Assembly (NCBI GenBank): GCA_964579305.1
Contig: CAZOGY010000009.1
Location: forward strand, 1 to 51,539
DNA length: 51,539 nt
From: JBCBWG01 sp964579305
GTDB taxonomy: Bacteria > Pseudomonadota > Alphaproteobacteria > Rhizobiales > Hyphomicrobiaceae
Reading direction: 5' to 3'
Part shown: positions 1 to 9,228 of the stretch, piece after piece
Numbering within the stretch: the stretch's first letter is position 1
How the letters are laid out: every line of letters starts with the position of its first letter
Position numbers and translations under genes: made by a program
The notes under the pieces: model-generated
The model's database searches: none
Seen by the model: only the letters and a program-made list of their open reading frames with translations
What the model was told of the DNA's origin: nothing

Positions 1-1
1 G

Positions 2-1024
2 AAGGGTCAGAAGATGTCGAAATCGCTCGGCAATACGGTCGCCCCGCAGGACGTAATCAAGCAGTACGGCGCCGATATCCTGCGGTTGTGGGTGGCATCG
101 TCGGATTATTCTGACGACCTGCGTATCGGCAACGAGATCCTCAAGACGACGGTCGATAGCTATCGCAAATTGCGCAACACGCTGCGCTGGATGCTCGGTG
201 CGCTGGCACATCACGATCCGGCAAAGGACGTTGCGTTTGGCGATCTGCCGATGCTGGAGCGTTACGTGCTGCACCGGCTGCACGAAGTCGATGCGGAAGT
301 CCGGCGGGCCTATGAGAACTTCGAATATCGCCGGGTCGTCTCGACACTGTCGAACTTCATGAACGTTGACCTGTCAGCGTTCTATTTCGATGTGCGCAAA
401 GATGCCCTGTACTGCGAGCCGGTGTCTTCGCCCAAGCGGCTTGCCGCGCTCACCGTGGTCTCAACGCTGTTTGACAGCATCATCAAGTGGCTCGCCCCGA
501 TCGTGTGCTTCACGGCGGAAGAGGCTTACCTATCACGACACGGCGACGCTGCAGAAAACGCTGAGGCGCTGTCGGTCCACCTTCAAGACTTCCCCGTTGT
601 GCCGGCGGACTGGCGCGATGATGCGCTTGGCGCGCGGTTTGAGCAGATCTTGAAAGTTCGCCACGTGATCACTGGCGCGCTTGAGGTGGAGCGCCGGGCG
701 GGCAACATCGGCTCAAGCCTGGAAGCCGCGCCCGTTGTCTACGTCGAAGACGACGCCTTGCGGGCGGCCTTCGACGGGCTTGACCTGGCGGAACTGGCGA
801 TCACGTCTGGCGCGCTTCTGCATCCTTATCCGGCGCCGGAAGGGGCTTTCCATCTGGAGGGCGTCGCCGGAGTTGCGGTTGACCCGAAACGCGCACAAGG
901 CCGGAAATGTGCCCGCTCATGGCGCTATACGGATGACGTCGGGTCAGATCCCGATTATCCGGACCTCTCAGCGCGCGACGCTAAAGCCGTGCGGGAGCTT
1001 GAGGCCGCAGCCGGTTCGCGATAG
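2..1024 (+). CDS. ileS: Isoleucyl-tRNA synthetase, 3' part (partial)
   Basis: The gene enters from the left edge, so only the last 340 residues are visible. It charges tRNA-Ile with isoleucine in the cytoplasm. The class I KMSKS signature is read at the very start (K-M-S-K-S followed by LGN, bases 11-34). After it comes the helical anticodon-binding domain, with the family segments RLWVASSDY and DISAFYFD-like (DLSAFYFDVRKD). The C-terminal zinc-finger region is degenerate: GRKCARSW keeps one cysteine and the later cysteines are gone (DLSARD). I recall this being common in alphaproteobacterial IleRS, so it is not a sign of decay. The open frame starts upstream of the first ATG at 14, which is not the gene start. 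lspA follows after 26 bases, so the two are probably co-transcribed. Confidence 0.97.
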   Translation, partial: KGQKMSKSLGNTVAPQDVIKQYGADILRLWVASSDYSDDLRIGNEILKTTVDSYRKLRNTLRWMLGALAHHDPAKDVAFGDLPMLERYVLHRLHEVDAEVRRAYENFEYRRVVSTLSNFMNVDLSAFYFDVRKDALYCEPVSSPKRLAALTVVSTLFDSIIKWLAPIVCFTAEEAYLSRHGDAAENAEALSVHLQDFPVVPADWRDDALGARFEQILKVRHVITGALEVERRAGNIGSSLEAAPVVYVEDDALRAAFDGLDLAELAITSGALLHPYPAPEGAFHLEGVAGVAVDPKRAQGRKCARSWRYTDDVGSDPDYPDLSARDAKAVRELEAAAGSR

Positions 1025-1050
1025 GCGCGGTCAGCCGTTGGAGGAAGGAC

Positions 1051-1614
1051 GTGTCGCAAAGTATCGAGCACGAGCCGCAGGGCAAGGCCGAGGGCGGCGC
1101 GTCCGGGTCGTGGATCTGGGGCCCATGGTCCATGACCGCGCTGATCACGGCGATTGCTGTTGCCTGCGTCGACCAGGTCAACAAATGGTGGATGCTGTAC
1201 GTCTACGACATCGCCGACAAGGGGCGCATTGAGGTGCTGCCCTTCCTTGATTTCGTGTTCGTGCTGAATCGGGGCATCAGCTACGGCTTGTTCACGCAGA
1301 GCGATGCGGCGGGGCAGTATATGCTCGCTGGTTTCGCCATCGCTGTCTCAATTGCATTGATGGTGTGGCTTGCACGCGCCAGCACCGGCCTTGTGATGGC
1401 CATCAGCATCGGATCTATCGTTGGTGGCGCGGTCGGCAACGCGATCGACCGCGTTCTGTTGGGGGGCGTCGCGGATTTCTATTCGCTGCACGCTTTTGGG
1501 TTCTACTGGTACGTCTTCAATATCGCCGACGTTGCGATTGTTGTGGGCGTCGTGGGACTCTTGTACGACGGATTTTGGGGTGAGCGTCAACGAGAGCGCG
1601 CTGGACAGGTGTAA
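1051..1614 (+). CDS. lspA: Lipoprotein signal peptidase (prolipoprotein signal peptidase II)
   Basis: Inner-membrane aspartyl peptidase that cleaves the signal peptide of diacylglyceryl-modified prolipoproteins just before the lipobox cysteine. The 187-residue length is normal. An early VDQVNKWW motif is followed by four hydrophobic segments. The two catalytic aspartates sit in GNAIDRV and FNIADV, the family's conserved blocks. The start is GTG 1051, chosen because GGAGGAAGG at 1040-1048 is a strong ribosome-binding site just upstream. The gene lies 26 bases after ileS, the classic ileS-lspA order, and is followed by a lipoprotein gene that would be one of its substrates. Confidence 0.97.
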   Translation: MSQSIEHEPQGKAEGGASGSWIWGPWSMTALITAIAVACVDQVNKWWMLYVYDIADKGRIEVLPFLDFVFVLNRGISYGLFTQSDAAGQYMLAGFAIAVSIALMVWLARASTGLVMAISIGSIVGGAVGNAIDRVLLGGVADFYSLHAFGFYWYVFNIADVAIVVGVVGLLYDGFWGERQRERAGQV

Positions 1615-1699
1615 GCGGGGCGATGAGCCGGCATCGGCAACTTGTTGAATGCCGATGCGGCCAATCACATTTGCACCCGGCGACCGGATGGAGCGGAAA

Positions 1700-2167
1700 A
1701 TGGCACGAGATTTGAGCTATGGCGGCGTGCGGCTTGGCGCAATCGCTGCTGTTGCTGCCATTTGTCTGAGCGTGGCTGGCTGCGGCAGTGTTTCGCTGGA
1801 AGGCGGGCTATTCGATGCGCTCGGTGTCAGCGATCGCAAAATGGCTGAATCACAGCGCGAGAAAAAGCTCCAGCCGCGTCCGGGCATCGTGATGCCACCA
1901 GGGACGGAGCGCCTGCCCGTGCCAGGTTCAGCGCCAGACCCAACGAAGACGGCTGTGGCAGACGCCTCTTTCCCGGTAAACCCGGAAGACCGGGCCGCGA
2001 TGGAGCAGGCCAAGAAGGCTGCCGAGCACAAAGCCTATTGCGAGAAAGCAATGCGCAACGCACAGGTCCTGAAGCAGGATACCGGTAGCTTGGAAGGGCC
2101 ACTCGGGCGCTGTGATCCAAGCATCCTGAAAAACCTTGGCATTCAAAGCCCGTTCGGCACGAATTAG
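1700..2167 (+). CDS. Small outer-membrane lipoprotein, BamF/DUF3035-like
   Basis: A 155-residue lipoprotein. The N terminus has a basic stretch, a hydrophobic core and a lipobox ending VAGC, with Cys28 as the predicted lipidated residue. The mature part is Pro/Lys/Ala rich and low in regular structure, with a short C-terminal segment holding two cysteines (AYCEKA and GRCDPS). Position directly after lspA and before an M16 peptidase pair is where alphaproteobacteria carry the DUF3035 lipoprotein described as BamF in some species. I assign it on context and architecture, not on a recognised domain match. ATG 1700 is preferred because GGAGCGG lies at 1690-1696 and the signal peptide then has normal length; ATG 1688 and 1649 are alternatives. 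Confidence 0.75.
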   Translation: MARDLSYGGVRLGAIAAVAAICLSVAGCGSVSLEGGLFDALGVSDRKMAESQREKKLQPRPGIVMPPGTERLPVPGSAPDPTKTAVADASFPVNPEDRAAMEQAKKAAEHKAYCEKAMRNAQVLKQDTGSLEGPLGRCDPSILKNLGIQSPFGTN

Positions 2168-2410
2168 CGTCTATTATGACCTGTGAGCGGTGTCGATCCA
2201 GGGCGGCAGTGGCTGCGCGCACGTGCTGCACCACGCAAACACCGCGACATCTTTTCAGTCGTTAAAATGATTTATGGCGCCGCATGCTGATCGTGCGGCG
2301 ACCTGTCAGCGTTGTCATTTGACTTCAACGCGGCTCAGCGGCGTGCTGGCAGACCTGTTTTGAGGCTGCGCGGTGACCCGCTGCAGCATGGCAATCACGA
2401 GGTTACTCGC

Positions 2411-3889
2411 ATGATTGGACGCATTTCAAGCTTGCGCGGTTGGCTTGGTCAAGCCGCGCTGAGCGCCATCCTTGCAGGGAGTATGGGCATGGCCGTCGGC
2501 GCTGATGTGTTGCGGGCTGAAGACGCGAAGGCTGGCCAGTCGGCCATCGTCCAGCGCGCTGTCACGACCTTCAAACTCGACAACGGCATGCAAGTCGTCG
2601 TGGTGCCGGACACGCGGGCGCCGGTCGTCACGCACATGGTCTGGTACCGTGTGGGTGCGGCAGACGAGCCCGCGGGCGCCTCCGGCATCGCCCACTTTCT
2701 TGAGCATTTGATGTTCAAATCGACCGAGAAACTCGGTTCCGGCGAGTTCTCCAAGATCGTGTCGCGCCTTGGTGGTCAGGACAACGCGTTCACCAGTCAG
2801 GATGCAACCGCGTATTTCCAGCGGGTCAACAAGGCCAGCTTGTCCAAAGTGATGGCCATGGAAGCCGATCGCATGGTCAACTTGCGATTGAACACAACGG
2901 AAGTGCGGACCGAGCGCGACGTGATCCTCGAAGAGCGGCGCTCGCGGATTGAGAACAATCCAACGTCGCTGCTGTCGGAGCAGATGTACGCCGCGCTTTA
3001 CCAAGCACATCCTTATGGCACGCCGGTTATTGGGTGGATGCACGAGATGGCAGAGCTGTCGCGTGAAGACGCCCTATCGTTTTACGAGCGATACTACGCG
3101 CCGAATAACGCGTTCCTGATTGTCGCCGGTGATGTCACCCCGGAAGATGTCCGCAAGCTTGCAGAAGATACCTACGGTAAGATCCCGGCGAACCCGGCCG
3201 TGGGCGCACCGCGCAAACGTGTGAGCGAACCGCCGCATCGGGCACCGCGGCGCGTGGTCTATCACGATGCACGGGCCGGCAATCCGGTCTTCCGTCGCTA
3301 TTATGTTGCGCCGAGCTACGTGACGGCCACGGACGGTGACGCGGAAGCGCTCGATTTGCTCATGAAAATCGTCGGCTCGGGCACGACAAGCCGGATCTAC
3401 AAGGAGCTGGTGGTCAAGCGCCGGCTGGCGTCTTCGGCTGGTGGCTATTTCGGCGGCTCGGGGCTCGATTACGGCACCATCGGCCTTTATGGCGTGCCGG
3501 CAAATGGCGTGACGCTTGAAGCGCTCGAAGCGGGTTTCGATGCGGTTATTGCCGATGTGATCGAGAACGGTGTCACGCAAGCTGAGTTGGACCGCGCCCG
3601 CCGCTCCTACATTGCCGACTTCATCTACGAAATCGACAGCCAGAGCACACTGGCCCGGCGGTATGGCTGGGGTTTGGTTGTCGGCCAGTCCGTGGAGGAA
3701 ATCGACCGTTGGCCTGAAGACCTGAAAAAGGTGACGCTGGCCGATCTCAAACGGGTGGCGCAGAAATATCTGGTCTTGAAAGCTTCAGCGACGGGTTATC
3801 TGATCCCGGGTGATGCGCCAAACACGCTGATCGCCGGCGGCGCAGGCTCGCAAAAAGCGGCCCAAGAGCCGAGCGCGCGCATCCAATAA
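2411..3889 (+). CDS. Zinc-dependent M16 family peptidase (catalytic subunit)
   Basis: A 492-residue exported pitrilysin-type metallopeptidase. A signal peptide covers about residues 1-30 (SSLRGWLGQAALSAILAG then AVGA). The inverted zinc motif HxxEH is HFLEH at residues 95-99, and the downstream EERRSRIEN block supplies the third zinc ligand. N-terminal (M16) and C-terminal (M16_C) domains are both complete. The start at ATG 2411 is set by GAGG at 2399-2402 and by the signal peptide; the frame is open from 2312 without a better start. It lies 40 bases upstream of a second M16 gene lacking the zinc motif. Such active/inactive pairs form heterodimers in many bacteria. Substrates are unknown; turnover of periplasmic peptides is the likely role. 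Confidence 0.93.
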   Translation: MIGRISSLRGWLGQAALSAILAGSMGMAVGADVLRAEDAKAGQSAIVQRAVTTFKLDNGMQVVVVPDTRAPVVTHMVWYRVGAADEPAGASGIAHFLEHLMFKSTEKLGSGEFSKIVSRLGGQDNAFTSQDATAYFQRVNKASLSKVMAMEADRMVNLRLNTTEVRTERDVILEERRSRIENNPTSLLSEQMYAALYQAHPYGTPVIGWMHEMAELSREDALSFYERYYAPNNAFLIVAGDVTPEDVRKLAEDTYGKIPANPAVGAPRKRVSEPPHRAPRRVVYHDARAGNPVFRRYYVAPSYVTATDGDAEALDLLMKIVGSGTTSRIYKELVVKRRLASSAGGYFGGSGLDYGTIGLYGVPANGVTLEALEAGFDAVIADVIENGVTQAELDRARRSYIADFIYEIDSQSTLARRYGWGLVVGQSVEEIDRWPEDLKKVTLADLKRVAQKYLVLKASATGYLIPGDAPNTLIAGGAGSQKAAQEPSARIQ

Positions 3890-3929
3890 CGCCGCGGCTG
3901 GATCCTGAGACATCACGGAGTTTGTTGGT

Positions 3930-5279
3930 ATGGGCATCAGTCTCAATAAGCCGATCGCCGCTTTCTGGCGCGCCGGCGTGGTCACGTGTCTCCTGAGCAT
4001 GATGGCAATTGGTTCTATGGGGGCGGCATCAGCTATGGACATTCAGGTCGTCAAAAGCCGGTCCGGGGTCGAAGCCTGGTTGGTTCAAGACCGGTCCGTG
4101 CCGCTTATGGCCATGCGTTTTGCTTTCAAAGGCGGCAGCTCACAAGACCCTGAAGACAAAGCCGGTGTTGCCAATTTCCTTTCAACAATGCTCGACGAAG
4201 GTGCGGGGCCGTATGACGCCGCAACTTTTCAGCAAATGTTGGAAGACACGGCGGCGAAGCTGTCCTTTAGCGAAACGCGAGATTATTTCTCGGTCAGCTT
4301 TCAAACGCTGTCTGAAAACCGCGATGATGCGATTGCACTGTTGAAACTTGCGCTGACCAAACCGCGCTTTGATGATGATGCGATTGAGCGGATGCGGGGC
4401 CAGCTGCTGTCGCGTCTCGCGTTTGATGCGAAAAGCCCAAACCGGGTTGCTGGTTTGACGTGGTCACGCGTTGCCTACGCCGACCACCCCTATGGTCGCC
4501 CGGCGAGCGGAACCGTGGACACGATCAAGTCCGTCACGGCGGCTGATCTGGAGCAGTATCGCGGCCGTGTTTTTGCACGCGACAATCTCAAAGTCGCTGT
4601 CGTCGGCGATATCGATCCCGATACGCTTGCCAAGCTTCTGGATGATTTGTTTGGCGATCTGCCTGAGAAAGCCGATCTGGCGCCATTGCCGGAAGCCAAG
4701 TTTTCGCCTGGCCAGGTCAAGGTCGTCAAAATGCCCGTGCCGCAATCGGTCGCGATTTTCGGGCTGCCGGGTATCAAGCGCGATGATCCAGATTTCATGG
4801 CCGCGTTCGTCATGAACCAGATCTTGGGTGGCGGCGGCTTTGCGTCGCGACTGATGGAAGAGGTCCGCGAAAAACGTGGGCTTGCCTATTCCGTCTACAG
4901 TTATCTGCAAACGCTTGAGCATGGCGATATTCTCGCCGGTGGCGTTGCAACCAAGAATGAGCGGATGGATGAAAGCCTTGAGGTTATCAAATCCGTTCTG
5001 AGGGATCTTGCCGAAAACGGGCCGAGCCCGACCGAGTTGGAAAACGCGAAAAGCTATCTGACCGGTTCGTACGCGTTGCGGTTCGATACCTCCAGTAAGA
5101 TTGCACAGCAATTGCTTGGCATTCAACTTGACGATTTGGGTCTCGATTACATCACGACGCGTAATCCAAAGATTGCTGCCGTGACCATTGAGGATGTCCG
5201 GCGCGTCGCCAAACGGCTGCTCGATATCGACAAATTGATCGTCACGGTGGTCGGCCAGCCAACGGGCATCCCCGGTTGA
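3930..5279 (+). CDS. M16 family peptidase, non-catalytic partner subunit
   Basis: A 449-residue exported protein with the M16 fold but no zinc site. The position of HxxEH reads GVANFLSTML, so both histidines and the glutamate are missing. The C-terminal substrate-contacting segment is kept (EKRGLAYSVYSY, the R/Y pair typical of this subunit). A signal peptide runs to about residue 33 (CLLSMMAIGSMGAASA). GGAG at 3917-3920 precedes ATG 3930. It sits immediately downstream of the catalytic M16 gene, and the pair probably forms a heterodimer in which this chain completes the peptide-binding chamber. The next frame begins at a TTG overlapping this gene's TGA. Confidence 0.93.
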   Translation: MGISLNKPIAAFWRAGVVTCLLSMMAIGSMGAASAMDIQVVKSRSGVEAWLVQDRSVPLMAMRFAFKGGSSQDPEDKAGVANFLSTMLDEGAGPYDAATFQQMLEDTAAKLSFSETRDYFSVSFQTLSENRDDAIALLKLALTKPRFDDDAIERMRGQLLSRLAFDAKSPNRVAGLTWSRVAYADHPYGRPASGTVDTIKSVTAADLEQYRGRVFARDNLKVAVVGDIDPDTLAKLLDDLFGDLPEKADLAPLPEAKFSPGQVKVVKMPVPQSVAIFGLPGIKRDDPDFMAAFVMNQILGGGGFASRLMEEVREKRGLAYSVYSYLQTLEHGDILAGGVATKNERMDESLEVIKSVLRDLAENGPSPTELENAKSYLTGSYALRFDTSSKIAQQLLGIQLDDLGLDYITTRNPKIAAVTIEDVRRVAKRLLDIDKLIVTVVGQPTGIPG

Positions 5280-6592
5280 CGTCTGGCGCACACAGCGCGC
5301 GGGGCCAAGGCCGCTTGCCCGGGCTTGGCCAAACAATCATTCGCGGCAAACCCGCTGGTCGGATCGATCGCGCATTGTTTCGCGCCCGCGCGCTTACTGC
5401 GCCGAACGCACCGACGCCTCAGGCCAAATCGTTTCAATCCCTTGCGCGTGAAGTAACGGCTCACCTCAGCGCCCCCATCGCGCCGGACACGCAAGACCGC
5501 GATATTGCCGCCGCGCGGGATCTTATTGAAAGCCTTGAGGCGGTCGCCGGGCAGATTGCGTTTTTTGGCGCGGGCCTGACGTCATTGAGTGGTCAGGCGA
5601 TCGCACAAGTTGCCGGCTGGAACATTCCAGGGGTCGGCGAGCCCGGTCAGAGGTTGCGCCCGCGCACGCGGATCTACGACACGTTCGATCCAGACACCCT
5701 GCGGCAGGTCGCCGAAACCTTGGATTTTGACCGTGTGGCCCTGGTGTTCGTGGTCTCGCCGAACGTGTCGGAAACCTCACGTCATCAAGCTGCGGCCATG
5801 ATCCCGCCGCTGGTCGCCGCGCTGGGCGCGGATGCGGGACGCCATCTGGCTTGTGTCGTGCCCGATGCGTCTGACGACGCGGCGAGCGGCGACGGGGCGG
5901 TGTCTCAAATCGTGCAAGACGTAGAGCGGCAGGGTGGCCGTATCGTTTCGTTTGGGGCGCAAGGCCATGCGTTGAGCCAGGCCGCGCTTCTGCCCGGACT
6001 TGCGCGCGGCGTTGACGTTGCGGCTGTGCATGCCGGGGCCTGCTCGTTGTTTGAGCGCGCGGTCGCGTTCGATGGCGACTGGCAGGCTGCACCTGCATTC
6101 TGGCCGGCTGTTCTGGGCAGTCTTGCGCTTGAGGACCGTGCCCACGGGCGGCCGACGGCTGTTTCGATCGCCGCTGCGGCTGATCGCTATGGCCGTGCGG
6201 CGGCCTTTGTTGCAGCGCAGATGGCAGCGCTTGCGCCGGAGTGGGATGTGGCCGCGATCCCGCAGGCCATTCTTGGGCAGGACCACGCGGCGCTCGGGCT
6301 GGGGATGCGTCAGTTCGCAAGTGATACACATCCCGCGCGGTCGGCTCTGACGCTGCTGACACCGGGTGCCTGGCCGCAGACATCGCCGGCACAGGAGGCC
6401 GCGGCGGCTTGGGTCGCGCAGACCGCCGAACGGGCCGCCCAACAACAGCGAGCGGTTCGTGTTTTGTCGTGTCCGCTCGACGACCCGTACGCCTATGGCG
6501 CCCTGATGGCGCAAGCGATGCTTGATCCGATGCTTGCGCAAATTGCGGCAGCAGTTGGCGGTGGTGACGACGCGAGCGCGGCGCCGGAGTGA
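5276..6592 (+). CDS. Phosphoglucose-isomerase-like SIS-domain protein, degenerate
   Basis: A 438-residue protein whose middle follows the glucose-6-phosphate isomerase layout. IAFFGAGLTSLSGQAI stands where PGI has its first glycine-rich sugar-binding loop. RIYDTFDPDTLRQVAETLD and VFVVSPNVSETS match the PGI 'NVDP...L' and 'ISKT(F/G)TTxET' blocks, and QAALLPGLARGVDVAAVHAGA matches the 'VGLLPAA..G.D' block. The catalytic-glutamate segment of PGI (QxWAESxGK) is not recognisable; FVAAQMAAL stands in its place. The protein is rich in alanine and glutamine. The start is uncertain: TTG 5276 overlaps the preceding stop, suggesting coupling, and TTG 5375 is another option; no ATG is available before residue 180. 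Enzyme activity is doubtful, and a regulatory or sugar-phosphate-binding role is possible. Confidence 0.72.
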   Translation: MTSGAHSARGQGRLPGLGQTIIRGKPAGRIDRALFRARALTAPNAPTPQAKSFQSLAREVTAHLSAPIAPDTQDRDIAAARDLIESLEAVAGQIAFFGAGLTSLSGQAIAQVAGWNIPGVGEPGQRLRPRTRIYDTFDPDTLRQVAETLDFDRVALVFVVSPNVSETSRHQAAAMIPPLVAALGADAGRHLACVVPDASDDAASGDGAVSQIVQDVERQGGRIVSFGAQGHALSQAALLPGLARGVDVAAVHAGACSLFERAVAFDGDWQAAPAFWPAVLGSLALEDRAHGRPTAVSIAAAADRYGRAAAFVAAQMAALAPEWDVAAIPQAILGQDHAALGLGMRQFASDTHPARSALTLLTPGAWPQTSPAQEAAAAWVAQTAERAAQQQRAVRVLSCPLDDPYAYGALMAQAMLDPMLAQIAAAVGGGDDASAAPE

Positions 6593-6758
6593 GCGTGCGC
6601 AGTGCGTTTTGGGTGGGCTTTATCTGGCGTCCGCGGTGCGGGCGAATGACCTGGGTTACTGCGGCCAGCCTCGTCCCAAGGCCGATCTGGTAGGGTTGGT
6701 GCGCCGGCGCGAGTCGGTTTGATGTTGCTGCTGCACCGCGCCAGGGGATCAAACACGC

Positions 6759-8621
6759 ATGCCGATCCGTCAATTGTCTGCCCAAACGATTAACCGGATC
6801 GCAGCCGGCGAAGTTGTCGAGCGGCCCGCCAGCGTCGTGAAAGAGCTGGTGGAGAACGCGATCGACGCGGGCGCGACGCGGATCGAAGTGGTCGCAGTTG
6901 ATGGCGGGCTGTCGATGCTTCGGGTCAGCGACGATGGGATCGGCATGTCGGCCGACGATCTCGTGCTGGCGGTGGAACGCCACGCAACCTCGAAGCTGGT
7001 CGACGATGATTTGACGATCATCCAGACGTTAGGCTTCCGCGGTGAAGCGTTGCCTTCGATTGGTGCAATCGCTGATCTTGTCATCCAATCCCGGGCGCGC
7101 GGTGCAGACCAGGCCCATGAAATCCGGGTCAATTGCGGCGAGAAATCACAACCGCGGCCGGCCGCGCTGAATATGGGAACGCGGGTCGAGGTGCGCGGCC
7201 TGTTTTCGGCGACGCCGGCGCGGCTCAAATTCATGAAGTCTGAGCGCGCGGAGAACCTGGCGATCAGTGATACGGTCAAGCGATTGGCCATGGCCAATCC
7301 GACGGTGGCCTTCACGTTGACGACGGGCGAGCGTACCGGCCTGCGCCTGCCGGCCTGCGCGCACGGGCCGGATGGCCATCTCGATCGCCTGGGCAAGATC
7401 ATGGGGGCTGCCTTCGTCGCTGATGCTGTTGCGCTTGTGGGCGAACGCGAGGGCATTGGTGTGCACGGTTTTGTGGGCTTGCCGACGCTCAATCGGGGTG
7501 ATGCAACGCAACAGTTTTTGTTCGTGAACGCGCGCCCGGTGCGTGACAAGCTTCTCGTTGGGGCTCTGAAGGCGGCTTATGGCGATCTCGTCCCGAAAGG
7601 GCGCCACCCTTACGTGGCGTTGTTTGTCACGCTCGATCCCGCAGCCGTCGACGTCAACGTGCATCCGGCCAAGACCGAAGTGCGATTTCGTGCGCCTGGG
7701 GCGGTCCGGGCATTGCTATCCGGCGGGATACGCGAGGCGCTGGAGCGCGCGGGTCACCGCGCCAGCGCTGGCGGTGGTGCCGCGGCCATGGCAGCATTTG
7801 CGCGTGCTGGCGCCGGTGCCGCGAGCGTCGAGGCAGGCCGGGAAAGGTGCTCGGCCCCCGAAGACGGATCGCGTTGGCGACCTTCGGATCGTGACTACCG
7901 GCCTGTGATGGATTCTGGTTTCGCTGCACGCGCCCAGGCGCCTTTTGACAGCTTTGAGCCGAGCGCCGATGCCTCGGCGAGTGCTCCAGTTTATGCGATG
8001 CCGTCGCCTGATGCCCAAGAGGACGAGGCCCAGGCCGTCGCCCGGCCGCTTGGTGCAGCGCGTGCGCAATTGCACGAAACCTATATCGTGGCACAGACGG
8101 AAGATGCTGTGATCTTGGTGGATCAGCACGCCGCGCACGAACGGCTCGTTTATGAGCGCATGAAGGCGCAGTTGGCCGAAGGGGGTGTTGCCCGCCAGAT
8201 GCTGTTGGTGCCGGAGGTGATCGCTCTGGATCCCGACGATGTGGCGTTGCTTGAGGCCAATCGCGACGAGCTTGTGCCGTTCGGTCTGGTTATTGAGGCG
8301 TTCGGCAGTGACGCCGTGGTTGTTCGCGAGGTGCCGGCTTTGCTTGGCGCCAAGGCCGTCGCGGATCTCGTCCGTGATCTCGCAGGGTGCCTGCGCGAGG
8401 GTGCCGGCGCAGTGTTGGTGCAGGAGCGCTTGCATGCGGTGGTGGCGACCATGGCCTGCCACGGGAGTGTGCGGGCCGGTCGGCGGCTTACGCCCGATGA
8501 GATGAATGCGTTGTTGCGCGATATGGAGGCAACGCCGGGTTCGGGACAATGCAACCACGGGCGCCCGACCTATATCTCGCTGAAATTGACCGATATCGAA
8601 AAGCTATTCGCGCGGCGGTGA
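6759..8621 (+). CDS. mutL: DNA mismatch repair protein MutL
   Basis: A 620-residue MutL. It couples MutS mismatch recognition to strand incision. The GHKL ATPase domain occupies about residues 1-330, with ELVENAIDAGA (motif I), DDGIGM (motif II) and GFRGEALPSI (motif III). A variable Ala/Pro/Glu-rich linker follows. The C-terminal dimerisation domain contains the endonuclease motif DQHA-x2-E-x4-E (Asp455 onward), with ACHGSVRAG and QCNHGRPT further on completing the metal site. This makes it the nicking type of MutL found in bacteria without MutH. AGGGG at 6743-6747 precedes ATG 6759. The 166 bases before the gene hold no convincing coding sequence. Confidence 0.97.
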   Translation: MPIRQLSAQTINRIAAGEVVERPASVVKELVENAIDAGATRIEVVAVDGGLSMLRVSDDGIGMSADDLVLAVERHATSKLVDDDLTIIQTLGFRGEALPSIGAIADLVIQSRARGADQAHEIRVNCGEKSQPRPAALNMGTRVEVRGLFSATPARLKFMKSERAENLAISDTVKRLAMANPTVAFTLTTGERTGLRLPACAHGPDGHLDRLGKIMGAAFVADAVALVGEREGIGVHGFVGLPTLNRGDATQQFLFVNARPVRDKLLVGALKAAYGDLVPKGRHPYVALFVTLDPAAVDVNVHPAKTEVRFRAPGAVRALLSGGIREALERAGHRASAGGGAAAMAAFARAGAGAASVEAGRERCSAPEDGSRWRPSDRDYRPVMDSGFAARAQAPFDSFEPSADASASAPVYAMPSPDAQEDEAQAVARPLGAARAQLHETYIVAQTEDAVILVDQHAAHERLVYERMKAQLAEGGVARQMLLVPEVIALDPDDVALLEANRDELVPFGLVIEAFGSDAVVVREVPALLGAKAVADLVRDLAGCLREGAGAVLVQERLHAVVATMACHGSVRAGRRLTPDEMNALLRDMEATPGSGQCNHGRPTYISLKLTDIEKLFARR

Positions 8622-8643
8622 CGGTCAGGATCGCACTTCAGCT

Positions 8644-9228
8644 TTATCCAACGTTGCGCGCAGAAGTTGCGTCCATCACTTTTGCGAATCCGACTTCCGT
8701 GCCGCCGTAGGTCCGCCTGTCCAACTCCACAATGCCGTCTGGGAACGCGATGGGCGTCGGTGTGGCTTCTTCGGCAACGATGATCGCGCCTGGCTCAAGC
8801 CAGCCGTTGTCCAGCGCCGAGCGCAAGGCTGCTTCGCCCAGAGATTGACCGTAGGGCGGATCGAGAAACACCAAAGAGAACGTGTTGCGGTTGCGGGAGA
8901 TGCCAAGATCCGTTGCGTCAGCATTGAGGATGCGGGTCACGCCGCCCAGGCCAAGACGCTCGATGTTGGTTCGGATGACGGCGCGTGCGGCGGGATCACG
9001 GTCCACGAACAGGCAGCTCTTGGCGCCGCGCGAGAGCGCCTCCAGTCCAAGCGCGCCCGTGCCCGCAAACAGATCGAAAACGCGTGCATCAGTGATCGAT
9101 GCACCGTCGATCCCATGTTCAAGGATGTTGAACACGGCCTCGCGCACCCGGTCGGAAGTGGGCCTGATGGCGTCCGATGGCGGCTCGGCAAGCGGTCGAC
9201 CTTTCAATCTGCCCGCGACGATCCTCAT
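8644..9228 (-). CDS. rsmD: 16S rRNA (guanine966-N2)-methyltransferase
   Basis: A 194-residue Rossmann-fold S-adenosylmethionine-dependent methyltransferase that modifies G966 in 16S rRNA during 30S assembly. The SAM-binding motif is VFDLFAGTGALGLEALSRGA. The catalytic motif IV is FLDPPYG, the N6/N2-methylase signature. The N terminus MRIVAGRLKGRPL is the classical RsmD opening. Its ATG (9226-9228) overlaps the stop of the upstream pseudouridine synthase gene in an ATGA arrangement, so translation is probably coupled. The 3' end faces mutL and the two genes are 22 bases apart with no obvious hairpin between them. Confidence 0.96.
   Translation of the reverse strand: MRIVAGRLKGRPLAEPPSDAIRPTSDRVREAVFNILEHGIDGASITDARVFDLFAGTGALGLEALSRGAKSCLFVDRDPAARAVIRTNIERLGLGGVTRILNADATDLGISRNRNTFSLVFLDPPYGQSLGEAALRSALDNGWLEPGAIIVAEEATPTPIAFPDGIVELDRRTYGGTEVGFAKVMDATSARNVG

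Noticed and set aside
4464..5336. 290-codon minus-strand frame opposite the second M16 gene
   Set aside because: No motif, no ribosome-binding site; fully inside a recognised gene in the opposite direction.
5523..6983. 486-codon open frame on the minus strand opposite the PGI-like gene and mutL
   Set aside because: Pro/Arg/His/Gln-rich shadow of GC-rich coding DNA; crosses two well-supported genes on the other strand and shows no domain.
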